64,000 bases of DNA from Gigaspora margarita (Eukaryota; Glomeromycota; Glomeromycetes; Diversisporales; Gigasporaceae), in the NCBI GenBank assembly GCA_009809945.1, contig WTPW01000086.1:261054-325053 (forward strand). The letters run 5' to 3'. The position numbers and the translations under genes are program-made. Shown in pieces: positions 12,291-25,502 of the stretch. Position 1 is the stretch's first letter; every line of letters starts with the position of its first letter. The notes under the pieces were generated by a model, which saw only the letters and a list, made by a program, of their open reading frames with translations, had not been told where the DNA came from and ran no database searches.

Positions 12291-12607
12291 CGCATGTGCA
12301 TTGTAATGCATCTATCTGACCAACCAATCAGGTTGTAAGATCAGGTGTAATATGAAATCAAAAAAATAGTGATGTTTCTAAAAATTGCTTGTAGCTCAAA
12401 ATTTTGCTTATGAAACTACCTTTTGCGTTCTAACAAAAAAATCTCTCGCAAAATTTTGGGTTAGAACTATTTGCTAAAATGCCTTACTCTAACCCTAATC
12501 TAACCTTAACGTAATCTACCCCACCCTAACTCTAAACTAATGAATTTATTATTGTTTTGATCTCACATTACACTAGAACTTATAAGGTGCATCACAACGC
12601 ATATGCT
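12291..12607. mobile_element. inverted-repeat element with CTAACCCTAA-like core
   Basis: Ends CGCATGTGCATTGTAATGCA and, from the right, GCATATGCGTTGTGATGCAC. The inner AAAATTTTGCTTATGAAACTA is shared with the element at 15,891. Near 12,485-12,540 a run of CTCTAACCCTAATCTAACC looks telomere-like but is not a regular array. Confidence 0.6.
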
Positions 12608-13190
12608 CCAAAATATAAAATTTATAAATTTATATCGAATATTGTTTAATCAAATAAAAATAGTTAAAATTGTAATGTAATATGACTAAGCTATCAATGT
12701 TAAATACAGTTGATATTTAATTGTCAATTCATTTAATAATTTATATAAAGTATTAAAAAAATTTTTAATAGATCATGCGTGTATTACATGTATATCCATT
12801 TTTTATACTATAAAGTTAACTTTGTTTCTATAAAAAATTAAATAATATAGATATTTACAATTTTGTTATTATTATTAATTATCATATAAAATACAAAGAT
12901 GCTAAATTTGTTAAATTATGAATAGCTTAAATTTATTTAAATAAGATGCAATTATGAATATAGAATTATTACATAACCATGCAGATGATCAAAATTATAA
13001 TGGTCAGAAAGTATAAACAGATAATTCTAATTATTTTAGAATTTGCTGATCTAATTTTTCTCAAATTGGTAAAAATGCATAATCAACATTAATATTAATT
13101 AACTGCCAATTACCAGTTAACACTTAAAGTTACTAAAATGCCAATATTAACAATTCAATCATTATCATACCCAAACAACATATATATTTT
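12608..13190. other. AT-rich spacer, no gene seen
   Basis: No coding frame, inverted repeat or tandem repeat could be supported here. Confidence 0.6.
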
Positions 13191-13198
13191 ATTTCTAC

Positions 13199-13485
13199 TA
13201 GGGTTCCTCAAATTCAAATCAAATTAAATATTGGGTCAATTTGAATTTGATCAAATAAAATTGACCCTGATTTGAATTTGATTTGATTCAAATATTTGGA
13301 TTTGAATTTGATTTGAATTTGAATTTTTAATAGTAATTTTTCAAATCAAATCAAATATTTGTCATATCAAATCAAATTTGGCCAGATTTGAATTTGATCA
13401 AATCAAATATAGTCAAATTTGAATTTGAATTTGATCAAATATTTGATTCAAATATTTGAAGATCAAATCAAATTGCAGAACTCTA
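13199..13485. mobile_element. hAT-type MITE (TAGGGTTCC), perfect 8-bp duplication
   Basis: 287 bp with ends TAGGGTTCCTCAAATTC and, from the right, TAGAGTTCTGCAATTTG. ATTTCTAC is duplicated perfectly at 13,191-13,198 and 13,486-13,493. The interior is built almost only of (C)AAATTTGAT/ATCAAATTTG words. TAG-type ends plus an 8-bp duplication are hallmarks of hAT elements. A second copy lies inverted at 30,380-30,645. Confidence 0.9.
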
Positions 13486-13493
13486 ATTTCTAC

Positions 13494-14654
13494 TATATCT
13501 GTTACATTAAATATTAATAGCCATAATCCAATTATTAAACCCTAAAGTTTTCCTATGCACAGTTCATGTTTTCTAGATATGATTAATCAAAAACAGTAAA
13601 GCTCAAAATTAAATAATATAGATGCTAGTCATGTGTTATTGGTCAGGTATTTAATAATTCAAATCATGATAGTACCAAATTAACTTTAATTACATATAGT
13701 ATTATGTATTAATTTGTAATAAAATTCTTAAATTAACTACCAATCAACCTATTATAAAGATTTTACAAAAGGGTAATTATATATTAATCATCAAGTTTAT
13801 ATAGATTTTGACTAACCAATTGACTAGTTAGTTAATTAACTAGTCGATTAGTTAGTCAATTGATTGATAGATTAATTGATTAATTGATTGATCAATTAAC
13901 CAATTAATTAGGTTAATTGATTAATCGATTAATCAATTAATCGATTAATCGATTAATCAAATTAATCAATTAATCACATATTTAAAAAGTCAATTGATTA
14001 ATTGTTGATTAATCAATTAATCAAATTAATCGATTTTTGATTTGGAATACTAAAATACATAATAGTGGTCTTGTCTATACTTGTAACAAGGATAATAGTT
14101 TATGAATGTATAAAAATTCTATTAGACAATACTCAGAAAATTTATTGATTAAGCTAAGTATAAAGGTTTATATTTTCATCTTTATATATACTACTATTAA
14201 ACATATAATTACCTACAATGACTATATTTTTTATGCACTATAATACTATCTAATTACTGATACTATAACTAATTTGCTAATACAACAATGATCTCAATAA
14301 TAAGAACAACAAGATTGGAATAAAATTAGAATACAAAATAAATCTAGTCATGAGCTGCAATATAGGCTTGGTTCACAAGTACTGATGTTATAGACTAGAG
14401 CTTGGCCTGTGATATTATTCTTACTTTAAGCCCCTTTTTTTGTGAGTTAGCTTCTTTTCCTCTATTTTATTTTATTTCTTAATATGGATTATACAGATAT
14501 TAAAAATAAAACTTTTGCACTGTATTCTAAATATGAGCTATATTTTTTGTATAGTTTCTATGAATACTTACTTTGGTCATAACCTTTCTTGTTAATTATG
14601 TACACTTTCAACTTTATACTTAGGCTCTTTCTCAATTACTATAGATAGTGGTAG
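13494..14654. other. AT-rich spacer with a self-complementary array
   Basis: At about 13,800-14,045 an array of ATTGATTAATCGATTAAT-like words resembles the one at 7,590-7,750. The rest has no supported gene. The 14,340-14,560 stretch could hold part of an LTR for the gypsy remnant to its right, but no LTR pair was found. Confidence 0.5.
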
Positions 14655-15255
14655 ACTCTAAATAATCCATAAGCTTATATCTGAGCATTATATTAAATTT
14701 TTTGTTAGCACTTTTATATTAGTATATATAATCTATAATTTAAATATTAGATATAAATTTTAGTTTGTATTATCTTTTTTTTTAAATATAAATCTACTTT
14801 TAAAAAATTTACTTTACAGTATTCTCTGAAAAAAATAAAAATAAAATAAAATAAAAATAAAATAAATGTAATACACTTCTTTAAAAAAAATAAAAATAAA
14901 AATAAAAAAAATAAAAAAAACTCACACCTCTAAATAAAACTTAGCACACTTTTCTAAAAAAAAACAAAAATAATATGTAATACACTTCTCTAAAAAGAAA
15001 AAAATATCAAAATTTTTTAAAAAAACACTTTTTAAAAAAAAATTTAATTCTTCTTTATATTTTTTAAAAATATATTTTAAATATAAAATTTATAAAAATT
15101 ATCCTATCAGCATAATTTCAAATATACTTTAATTAGTAATTCTGCTTTCAAATATAAACCTTTTACCCAATACCTACTTTTCAAATATAACCTTTTTTAA
15201 AAAAGGGCCTAAATTATTAGCAATTTTTCAAATATAAACTCATATAGATTGTTCA
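14655..15255. mobile_element. inverted-repeat element, family R, copy 1
   Basis: Left end TAAATAATCCATAAGCTTAT; right end, read inward, GAACAATCTATATGAGTTTA. The inside holds AAAATAAAAATAAA tracts with repeated CACTTCTCTAAAAA. The same ends and order occur at 25,318-26,335. Confidence 0.65.
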
Positions 15256-15890
15256 AGTCTGAGTAGTAGTAGAACTATTTTTCTATCAGAAATTTCATTC
15301 TTGGTACACAATTCTAATAAGAAAATGTAAAATACATTGTAAATCTTAAGAAAGAAATAAGTTCAAGCAAAAAGACTAATTTTTTGATTTACTTTTAATA
15401 AAATAGAGGCCCAACTTTCCTAATCTAATTTTCTATAGAGGAATTGGGTTGTAATATTACTTTGTAATATCATACTTTATTACCAGGTTTAAATTGAGAA
15501 TTCTTTCCACAACTTGTCTGTATTTCATTTATAGCACTTTTGCACTCTTTTTAACTTGTGCACAAAATCTTGCTTTATTTGTTGTAACTGATTTATCTTG
15601 TTTTCTATAGCAGGTACATTAAAATATTTAGATATATGGGGCTCATTAGTAAAAAAGGGTTAAAAGTTTTACTACTTTTTTTAATTTTTAAATTAGAATA
15701 GCTCAATAAATACTAAATCAAATTAAATAAAAATTTTTTATTTAATTTTATAACTATATATAATTAAAATATAAAAAATTATCAAATTTAGCTTAGTGGT
15801 TATTGGAATATTTTAATTCAAATTTTAAAAAAATTTACTTAGAAACATTTTATCTTTTTTCTACTGATGAGTTCCCATATATGAGCATTT

Positions 15891-16212
15891 CTATTTGTGC
15901 ACAGTGTGTTTATACACAGTTATACAAACTATAATAGAAAAATGCAAGCTACAGATTAATTTTTGTACAACAAAACAAAGCAAAATATTAAAATTTAATT
16001 TTATCTTTAAATTTTGCTTATGAAACTATATTTTAAAGACTATGAAAAAATTCTTTGCAAAATTTTAGTATAAACTAAGCCCTAACCCATCTTAGGCCTT
16101 TACTCTAACCCTAATATTAATTAAATTTTAATTTTTGTTTTATTAGAAATTGTTTAATTTATAAGATACACAAATAACTGTGTTTAAACACACTGTGTAC
16201 AAATAGTAATTT
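15891..16212. mobile_element. inverted-repeat element inside the gypsy remnant
   Basis: Near-identical ends: CTATTTGTGCACAGTGTGTT on the left and CTATTTGTACACAGTGTGTT from the right. The inner TTTTGCTTATGAAACTATAT and CTCTAACCCTAAT show kinship to the element at 12,291. Confidence 0.8.
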
Positions 16213-17909
16213 TTCCCATATATATATATCAAAATAAGAGTAGAATCTGTAATTAGTAAAAAATATAGAGGTGTTAATCAATCATGCACTGAGTTGTTGT
16301 AGAAAAACTTAGCTAGAAGCAATAGCACAACTCAGTTATCCTGTGGTAGTTTATGAAGCACCTCAAATATTGTTTCAATACCTGATTAACTCTTTTACTT
16401 TGTCTATCCAATTGAAGATAAAAGGCAGAAGACAAGTTAATCTTTGTTTCTAGAAGATTAAAAAGGTGTTTTCAAAAATGGAACATGAATTGGAGTTGGA
16501 GACACTATACAATCGAACTACTTTCTTTAGTAGCAGTTGAGCTATTTGTTTTGCAGTAATATTGTTGTTGTATGCCATAAAATGAGCCATTTTGGTTAAC
16601 CTATTTACTACTACAGAATGGAGTTAAACCCTAAAAATACAGGTAGAAAACTATGAAATCCATGGTTATAAACTGGTATTGTCAAAATGAATTGGTAATA
16701 GTAACAAGAATCTGTAGGAACAGTGCCTTGGTTTTTTTGATCTAGTACATATATTACAGTTTTGATGTACTTTTGCATGAAGAACTAGAGTTTGGACTAC
16801 CAATAATCTCTAGTTACTAACTCAATAGTTTTTGTTACTTCAAAATGTTCTGCCAAACTAGAGTCATGCCATGCTTGTAGTATTTCTAGTTTCTTTGCTA
16901 TTCTAGATATAAGTTCCTCTTTGTATAATAATCCATCTTTGTATAAGAACTTTTGATATGGCCTCTTCATTTCAGTTTTCTTACTCAACCACTCAATTGA
17001 TTGCAAGCAAAAGAGTCTGACTTTAACTGGACTTTGTTATTAGGTGCAGTTGATATTGCATTAATAACTATCTTTTCTGTCTCTAATTTTATAGTTGGAA
17101 ATAGAACTGCTCTGTCCAATAATGACTTATAGTTGGGTCTCCTAAACTAAGTATTTGCTTTTTCTTGACCCTTTTCCAGTCAAAGGAATATCTCAAAATC
17201 ATAGTTGGATAGCAGCTATGACCAACAGGCTTGGTGGCAATTGAGAATTTTGAAATAGTAAAATGTTGAAGATTTTGTGATTGCAAAATATGATAGTCCT
17301 ATATTGAACCTCTTCCAAATAATAGTGCTATTGCTTAAAAGCTATTACTATCACTAAAAGTTTCTTGTCATAAATAATATAATTTACCTTAGCAGAACTA
17401 AACTTTTGGAAATAATAAGTAATAGAATAGAGATGGCTATTAGCCTGGTATTGTAAGAGTATTGCATCTAAAGCATAGTTTAATATATCTGTTTTCTAAA
17501 AAAAAAATTGTTTAGCAGGGTCTGCATAAACCAGAAGAGGGACTGTGGGAAGCCTATTTTTAGTATATCAAAAGCTAGTTGGGCTACTATAGTCTATTAA
17601 ACCAGTTTTTTGTTTTACAAATTAAATTTGTTAAAAGAATAATAAGTTAGAAGTCATTTTGGATAAACTGTAATAGTAATTAGCAAATCCAGAAATTGTT
17701 AAACCTCCTGAAGAGTTTTTGCTACTGGTTAAACAAGTAAAGCTCAAACTTTTTTGTGTCTATTTAAATTCTCTCAGATGTAATTAAATAACCCAAAAAC
17801 TTTATACCATTCTTATCAAACTCGCATTTTTTGAATTTTGTACGCAAGCCAAACTAGTGAAGCTATTTGAGCACTATCTTTAAATGTAATATAGTAAGAT
17901 TGCTAATAG

Positions 17910-18323
17910 ATTACTCAAAACTATAATAAATATATAAACTACTCTAGTTTGAAACTAGAATATTTATATATTTTGGGTCCATATTATTTCTCCAAAAATC
18001 ACTTCACAGACAATCCATTTCACTGACAAATTATTTATTGACAAGTTCATTTTACTAACAGTTCATTTCGCTAAAGCTCATTTCATCAACAAGTTTTTTT
18101 TTAAAAAGCACACTAACTTTAATCCTAATTTTACCCTAACTCTACTCTGATTCTAATAACAATAACCAGAATTACTTTGTTCATGAAATAAGCTTTAGTG
18201 AAATAAACTGTCAGTAAAATGAACTTGTTGTAAATAATTTGTCATTGAAATGGGGTGTCTGTGAAGTGATAGTCAGTGAAATTATTGCTACCCATATATT
18301 TATTATAGTTTGGAGTACTCTAT
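17910..18323. mobile_element. inverted-repeat element of the ACCGACAA family, copy 1
   Basis: Outer ends TAGATTACTCAAAACTATAA and, from the right, TAGAGTACTCCAAACTATAA. Inner arms (17,990-18,290) are strings of TTCACTGACAA-like words pairing with TTGTCATTGAA-like words around a short centre with TAACCCTAATTTTACC-like sequence. It sits within the gypsy RT remnant. A better preserved relative is at 45,864-46,142. Confidence 0.75.
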
Positions 18324-18930
18324 TAACAGTTCTACTTCTTAGAATTCAAGAAGTAAATCAGAATATTTTCTAGATGCACAATGACAAAGTTGTCTAAAAA
18401 TTCACAAAAATCTTTATTTATTAAGTGTTAAAAGACTACAGAAGCATTGATAAGTCCAAATAGTATTACCAAGTATTCAAAATATCTATAGCAAGTACAA
18501 AATGCAGTTTTTCTACTTATTACCAGATCTGATTCTAACTAAGTTATATACACTTTCAAGTCAATTTTAGTAAAGATTTGGGCATCTGCTAGATAATGTA
18601 TAAGTTCTAATATGAGCAAAAGAGGATATTTATTTTTATAGTAATCTGGTTTAATTCTTTATAGTCTATATATAACTATAGTGATTCTTTTTTTTTTTAG
18701 CAAATAATACAAGAGCTCTAGCAAGAGATTTCAAATATCTAATATGATCTTTATTTAAATGTTCTTCTATATACTTTTCAAGGTCTGTAGTTCCAGCTCA
18801 GACAACTTGTAAATTAGCCCACAAAGATTGTTTTTTAGATAAAAAGCCAATAGCACAATTATAAGGTCTGTGTTTAGGTAATTTTCCTGCTTTTTTTCAC
18901 TAAATATATTATTAAAGTTACTATATTTTG

Positions 18931-19356
18931 TTAGCAGGAATAGTGTACTTCTTTTTTTTTTTTGTTTTTTTTTTGTTTTTTTTTAAAGTGAGGTCTTTCT
19001 TTTATCATTAGTAAATTTTGTATATAGATATATATTGATTACTAACCAATAAGATATATATCGATACTTAACACTCCTGCTGATTTTTATCGATAGTGAT
19101 AGTAATTGATATATATCTGATATAGATTTTAATCAATATATAACCAATATATTAATAGTGATTATAATCAATATATATCTATAATAGTTAATAATTGATA
19201 TATAATCAATATAAAAACAATTAATATTTTGATAATAAAAATATATAATTAAAAAATTTGATTTTAAAAAATTTTTAATTTATTAAAAAACTTTATATAT
19301 TTTTACATTACATAATTATTATATAATTCTATATCAATAATATAAATATTTTTATT
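18931..19356. repeat. retroelement tail and ATATCGAT-rich repeat
   Basis: 18,947-19,020 reads on the minus strand as a sequence ending GACCTCACTTT plus an A-rich tail; the same ending occurs at the 3' end of the non-LTR copy at 53,961. From 19,020 to 19,350 lies a repeat of ATATATCGATTA-like words with TAATAATTGATATATAATCA, then AAAAATTTTTAATTTATTAA. The same repeat is the insertion site of the non-LTR element at 32,012. Confidence 0.6.
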
Positions 19357-19830
19357 ATGATATTGTTTTACCACAATAACACTATTAAATCACCTCAAAA
19401 ACATGTACAAGAATACTATCATTTACTACAAGACACTACAAAAATGCTATCCAAGTTACCACAAGAACATTGTCACTTTACTACAAGAATGCTGTTACTT
19501 CACTGCAAGAAATTCATTATTTCACTGCAAGAATGCCGTCGCTTTACCACAAGAATGACATCAATATACCACAAAACCAGAAAACAAAAGTTGGCACTTT
19601 ACTTACCACAATATCACCACAAGAATGCCATCACTTTACTGCAAGAACGCCTGTTAAATCACTCCAAGAACACTATCAAATTACTATAAAATATTACTTC
19701 ACTGCATGAACGCTATTACTTTACCACAAGAATGTTGTTATTTTACCACAAGAACACCATCGCTTTACTGCAAAAATGGTATCACTTCACCACAAAAATG
19801 AAGTCAAAATACTGCAAAACAAAAACAAAA
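19357..19830 (+). repeat. 24-bp minisatellite (CACTTTACCACAAGAATGCC)
   Basis: About 15-18 diverged copies of a 24-bp unit, CACTTTACCACAAGAATGCC plus four bases. Because 24 is a multiple of three, open frames arise in two phases and encode eight-residue repeats such as LYHKNAIT and FTARMPSL. No domain, signal peptide or upstream gene structure supports a real protein, so I call it a repeat. Confidence 0.8.
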
Positions 19831-20039
19831 AAAGTGTCAGTTATAACAATAACAAAAAAAAGAAAAAATACATACTAAAAAAATACTTATCTTTATGTAG
19901 ATATGAGCAACCTACTTTTTCACCAATAATAATTCACTATACGAAAACAAATGTACTTCTGTGAGGTAGAGAATCTCTACTCCACAATTCTTCTAAGCTG
20001 TTTAGTGTCAACCTTTATGCCCGTTTACTAGGGTTTTCT

Positions 20040-20500
20040 ACATTCTAAAGAAAAAATAAATAAATAAATGAAAAAATAAATAAATAGAAAAAAAATAAAT
20101 AGATATGAAAAAAAATAATAAATCAAAAAATAAAATAAATACAAAAAAAATAAATAAATAAATAAATAAATAAAAATGAATAAAAAAAAATAAAATAGAA
20201 ATAAAAAAATAGAAATAAAAAAAAATATAAATCTAAAAAAAAATTGAAATTGAAATGAAAAAAAAATCAAAAAATGAAATAAATACAAAAAGAAAATAAA
20301 TAAAAAAATAAATAAATAAAAATGAATGAAAAAAATAAATAGAAATAAAAAAAAATATAAATTAAAATTAAATAAAAATTAAAAAAAATTGAAATCGAAA
20401 TGAAAAAAATATATATATATAAATAAAAAAAATATATAAATCAAAAAAAAATTTGAAATTGAAATGAAAAAAAAGATCAATATAAAAAAATAGATCTGGT
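20040..20500. repeat. AAAT/AAATG simple-sequence tract
   Basis: Long runs of AAATAAATAAAT with interspersed ATGAAAAAA and AAATTGAAATTGAAATG. The minus-strand Phe/Leu/Tyr-rich open frame here is a by-product of the tract. Confidence 0.85.
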
Positions 20501-20730
20501 AGATCTTTGCTAGATATGCAAAGATTATTAATTGTGCAAATTTATAAATAACAAAAATCTGTATAGTGATTAATATCCATTAATCGTTATAAATTGGTTT
20601 TAATAAATATAATAAAAATCGATTAATAGATATATAGCGATTTATATTTATTTATGCTATATATCAATTATAGATACATATCAAAATATAACTAGTTTAT
20701 CAATATATATTGTTAATTTCTAATCGATAT

Positions 20731-21683
20731 AAGGTAAAATGGGGTATTGTAACGAAGTTAACTTTAATTGATGATATTATATGACTTATTTAACAGAATC
20801 GAATGATTTTGATATCAACTAGTTTGTCTCACAAAGACGAATCTAATGGTATAAAAATCATTAAATTCTGATCACTGGATCAAAAGATATTATCATTCAA
20901 AGGGAAAGAAACTAAAGTAAAGATTTTAGAGGGGGTAGGGATATTGTGATGAATTTGTACTATCTTGTGATACAACAACCAGAATTGGATAATTTTTATA
21001 TCATTCGATTCGTCTCGATGAGATGAATCAAATTGGGGTTAGATCATCGAATTCCAATCACTGGATCACAAGATAATGATGATTATGTATGACACACTAC
21101 AATACAAAAATAATTTTGAGGGTATTATGACGATACGCAAAGTTAGCTATAAGGTAAGTGCCTTTTGGTACTATGCAAATCGCTATTTATGCTCTAAGTA
21201 AAGTTGTTCGGGCTATCAAATTACGTGTGCCCTAAAAGTTTCATAAAATTTAAACAACTTTTTATTAATTAACTTTTATAAAATATGTTTTTATGAAAAA
21301 AATCTAAATTTTTTCGTAGAAGCATATTTTGTAAAATTAATTAATAAAAAGTTGTTTAAATTTTATGAAATTTTTAAGGCACATGTAAATTAATAGCCCG
21401 AACAACTTTACTTAGAGCATAAATAGCTATTTGCATAGTACCAAAAGGCACTTTCCTTATAGCTAACTTTTGCATTTCATCATAATACCCTCAAAATTAT
21501 TTTTGCATTGTAGTGTCATACGTACATAATCATCATTATCTTGTGATCCAGTGATCAGAATTCAATAATCTAACCACTATTTGATTCATCTCATTGAGAT
21601 GAATCGAATAGTATAAAAATTATTCATTTTGGTCATTGTATCACAAGATAATACAAATTCATCACAATATCCTATTTTACTTT
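20731..21683. mobile_element. 0.95-kb palindromic MITE, family Q
   Basis: Ends AAGGTAAAATGGGGTATTGT and, from the right, AAAGTAAAATAGGATATTGT, flanked by ATAT on both sides. Arms pair for nearly the full length and meet near 21,300, making a near-continuous hairpin. The inner 300 bp (21,151-21,460: AAGTGCCTTTTGGTACTATG and its mirror) may be a separate element that landed in the centre. Inner motifs GACGAATCTAATGGTA and GATCACTGGATCA are shared with 3,930 and 10,208. Confidence 0.8.
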
Positions 21684-22788
21684 ATATCGATTAATTGTTA
21701 TATATCGATATTTATCAATATAAAAAATTTCCTGATAATTCTGTTTATTAAGTTTTTGCATATTTGTTTATATTTTAACTATCTACAAATTACATATTTG
21801 AAAAGAGGATAGAGCTACTTTACTCTAGACCTAAATCTTTACTAAATTGGTCTAAGATCTCTAGTTTATGAAATTTATTATTAAGTTGGGAGAAATGTTT
21901 TTTTCTATAAATGCTTTGTTTACTAAATTAACTCTAATCTATTATCTTCTTTCTTTGCAAATGGAAATATTGTAAGTTGATTTAACATGATTGCAGCATC
22001 TTCTTGCTTCTTTATTTTAGCTCTATTTTTCAACCATATCTTTTTCTTTATGTTTTCTATCAACTTATTGTGTAAAAGTAGTATGTACTGAATAGTATTT
22101 CTTCTTTGTATTACTTGGTATCTAACTTCTTCCATTATTACTGTCAAAGGGAGTTTTTTATTGATATATATTTCATGTACTTTTTTATTGTATATTCCCA
22201 CTAGGACTATCTGGCATTCTATTTGGCTTCAACCTCACTTAGTGTTATTTTTATAACTTCTTTCAAGCAATGTTCATTTTCTGGGCAAATTAGCAATGTT
22301 GTTAATCATCTACTTTTTGCTAACATAATTTATATACTATTTCTTTGTTCTTAATAGGATCTCTTATATAAAGAGTAGGGTTAGTAATTCTTGCACTAAA
22401 AATTTTATTTTAAACGCTTTTAACTCTTCACTTTCTGGATCTGTCCTTCTTACTAGAGAGTAGCTATTATAGTTTAAATGCTTGTAGATTAGTCTTCAAA
22501 TTACCTTGAAGCCTTAATCTAGCCAGTGACATATTCTTGCTAGTATTGCCCAGTTGTTAATATTATTTGCTTTTGCCAGTTTTTTTAAAAGTTTTTTTTA
22601 TTGTAAAAGGATTTGGCATGTTACTCAAACTTATTTGTGGATGTTCATGATTGAACTTAAATAGTATGAATTCAAGGCTTAACAATGGTATTTGTTGTTA
22701 GTAACCAATGTTCATATTTTCTACTATTGTGAATTTAAGTTGAATATTCTTTACTACTCTTGCTGTATTTAGACTAGCTAGATATACA

Positions 22789-22968
22789 AGGACCCCGAAA
22801 TATACATAGATAGGTCAGGTGAATTATAAAATTACTAAAAATAGAAAGATCTGCAGAAAAAACCTCAAAAATAAGCAAAAAATTAATAAAAATAGAAAAG
22901 ATCTGCATAAAAACCCCCAAAAATAAGCAAACTAATACCTGACCTATCTATATATATTTTAGGGTCCT
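22789..22968. mobile_element. palindromic MITE, family P, perfect 8-bp duplication
   Basis: 180 bp, ends AGGACCCCGAAATATACATA and its mirror; GATATACA is repeated exactly at 22,781-22,788 and 22,969-22,976. This copy fixes the 8-bp duplication for the family. It lies in the older LINE. Confidence 0.9.
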
Positions 22969-25467
22969 GATATACACCCAATTCTATTCTTGTCTGAGTT
23001 TTCCTTATGTACTCTAGGATCTCAGCATTTTGCTCAATTATTCATACTAGATCTGAACTATTCATAGTAATGTTTATTACTAACCTATATTTTTCTATGG
23101 TTATAATTATAAGTAGTACTATAATTATTAATTTTTTTCTAGAGGGTTAGAATTTGTTGTGAATTTTCCAAGTTCCAATCCTTTTTCAGTATAAGATAAC
23201 ATCAGAGACAGTAGGTTGTTCATTGTATTTGAAAATTTGCACTATGTATTCCTCTCTATCTGAATTGTTACTCATATATTTGCCAGAGCCAATCCTCTAT
23301 ATTTTTGAATGAATTACATAGTCTCTCTGTTATCACCTCTTTTGGTAAGAATATACACCTCTTCGATTGGACTTGCTAATGGGTCTTTTCATGATTTTTG
23401 ATTCTACTACTCAGTATTTGTTCTTTTAAAAACTATTTACTCTACTGTGTATTCTATTCTTACAATCTACCTGGATTGCTCATAAGTTTTGAACTATTTC
23501 TTTCTATGAAGCAGTTTTTTGTTTTTGATATAACTAGTAATATGTTACAACCTTTGCATAAAGTGAACTTAGTGAGTTTGTTATTGAGTATGTAGTGCTA
23601 TAGTCTGATCTTGTTCGTTAGTTTATTCTATTTTAACCTTTCCAATTTAGTATTTAGAATCCATGGCCCACTTTAATTCTATTTTCTTCCATTTACATAT
23701 CGCAAAAGAATTAGGTATAATTAGGTGCCTCATAACACTTTCCTTAATTCTGATTTGTTCAACCACTTGTGTGAACCATTTTAGCTGTCTTCTATGTCTT
23801 CTATATGGGATTTTTTGTATATTGTAATATAGTTCTGTCCAGCACAGGAGGTTATTGCTAGTCTTATTAGTGAATTGTTTGATTGCCAAGATGTTGTATT
23901 TATTCAGACAAGTTTTTATAAGTTCCTTCTTGACCATATTATCAAGAATACTGTTTATTAATGTACTAGGGGTGTCTAGTACAATTGGTCACATGTTACT
24001 GTCTCTTTTTACTTGTATATTATTGCTAATTAACATTCTAGCAGATATGCAGTTATGTTTGATTGCTGAGAAAATAGGGGTTTCTTGCAGGATTCTATTA
24101 GAATATGCTGAATTCTGAAGCTGCTATAACCAAACTTTGAATGTTTGACTATTGAAGTTAGTAGTGTTGAGCATTTTTCAACTATATAGCTGTATTGCAC
24201 TTCTTGAATAAACATTGTATTTTGTAAACCATATATATATAGGTGATATAAGGTTGCTGTTGGTAAACTTGTTGCAAATCTTCCATAGTGTTTTACCACT
24301 TTTGCAATTGCTCTATCTAGAGTTAGTCTCTTTGATCTTAGTAGGTAGAAATTTTGGACTCTGTAAGTGATTCTGGTTATTGTTACTATATTTACGATAT
24401 ATATTGCCTGTTTGATTGTTATCTTTGCAAGATTTAGTTTATTGATAGCTAACTTCACTTCGTGGATAATTAAGTCATAAATTTTTTTCATACTATTGCC
24501 TCTTGTGATCCAAGTACCTAAGTATCTGACAGGCAAATTCTTTTCCATATTGTATATTAATTTATTTTGGAAGGTGATAGATACTGGGTTTAATGGATTA
24601 TTATTAGTGATGTATGAATGCAGATTTTTTTGTTTTTATATTACATCATGCGATATTATGCAGCATGATGCATTATGCAATTCTGCATCTTTATATAATA
24701 TAATTACTTTATTAGTTTTTAATTAAGAATAATACTAATGCATATAATAATCATATATAACTAATTAGCACACTTTCAAATTGCTAAAATTAGCAAAAAC
24801 TAGTTATTAAAAAGTTTAAAAGTAGTTAAGTTAGGTTGTATTACTAATGTAGTAGCTTACTATATTTATTAAATTATTTTATTATAACTTATTATAAAAA
24901 ATTTGTTACAAAAAATTACAAATAACTATAATGATACATATGCAGTTGAGTTGTATTGGAATTATAGTTATAAATTCAATTATAATTTATTATAAAATTT
25001 TAAAATACATTAGAAGCTATTAGTTTTATTGCATTAATTTATAAATTAACTTAATATAATTACCATTTATAATATACTATAATATTAAAAATTTAGTATA
25101 GAATATCATTCACATAAATTATTAACAAATATTGAATAATTATTAAATTTTTAGAATTGTAAGTAATATTTTATTTGGGTCTATTGAAGTATAAAAATGT
25201 TTAGTTTAATAGTTTTAATAGCATAATAAATATAAATATAAATAATAAAAAATATAATCAATTATAAGTTGAGCAAATATAGCAAACCTAAAGTTCTAAA
25301 AATAGATTTAATTAAATGAGGATCCTGAATAATCTATATGAGCTTATATTTGAGCACTATAGTAAAATTTTTTTTGTTAGCACTTTTATATTGGTATATA
25401 TTAGCTATATTTCAAACATTACATATAAAGTTTTGAATTGGTTAACTTTTTTTGAAATGTAACCTTC

Positions 25468-25502
<35 letters not shown>

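Larger units (their letters stand above)
15270..18930 (-). pseudogene. Ty3/gypsy retrotransposon pol remnant
   Basis: Reading leftwards on the minus strand, decayed pol domains appear in order. The RT start lies at about 18,930-18,600 (LPKHRPYNCAIGFLSKK; VLFAKKKKESL). The RT palm is at about 18,590-18,340 (ADAQIFTKIDL; FEYLVILFGLINA; VIVHLENILIY, with the usual YLDD Asp pair degenerate). The end of RNase H is near 17,290-17,090, the integrase zinc-binding region at 17,006-16,797 (YKDGLLYKE, LQAWHDSSLAEHF, TRDYW), and the integrase core end near 16,400 (RVNQVLKQYLRCFINY). A C-terminal part lies near 15,400 (KIYNVFYIFLLE). Stops and frameshifts interrupt every domain. Inserts at 15,891 and about 17,910 split it. 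No paired LTRs were identified. Dead copy. Confidence 0.8.

Noticed and set aside
12480-12540. CTAACCCTAATCTAACC as a telomere
   Set aside because: Too few and irregular; it is the core of an inverted-repeat element and recurs at 16,080 and 18,130.
18940-19960. Retroelement bounded by TGTACTTCT at 18,937 and 19,951
   Set aside because: Only nine bases match next to T-runs, and no protein trace lies between; too weak.
20028-20288. Minus-strand open frame rich in Phe, Leu, Tyr and Ile (86 residues)
   Set aside because: It is the translation of an AAAT/AAAAAT simple tract; no gene structure.
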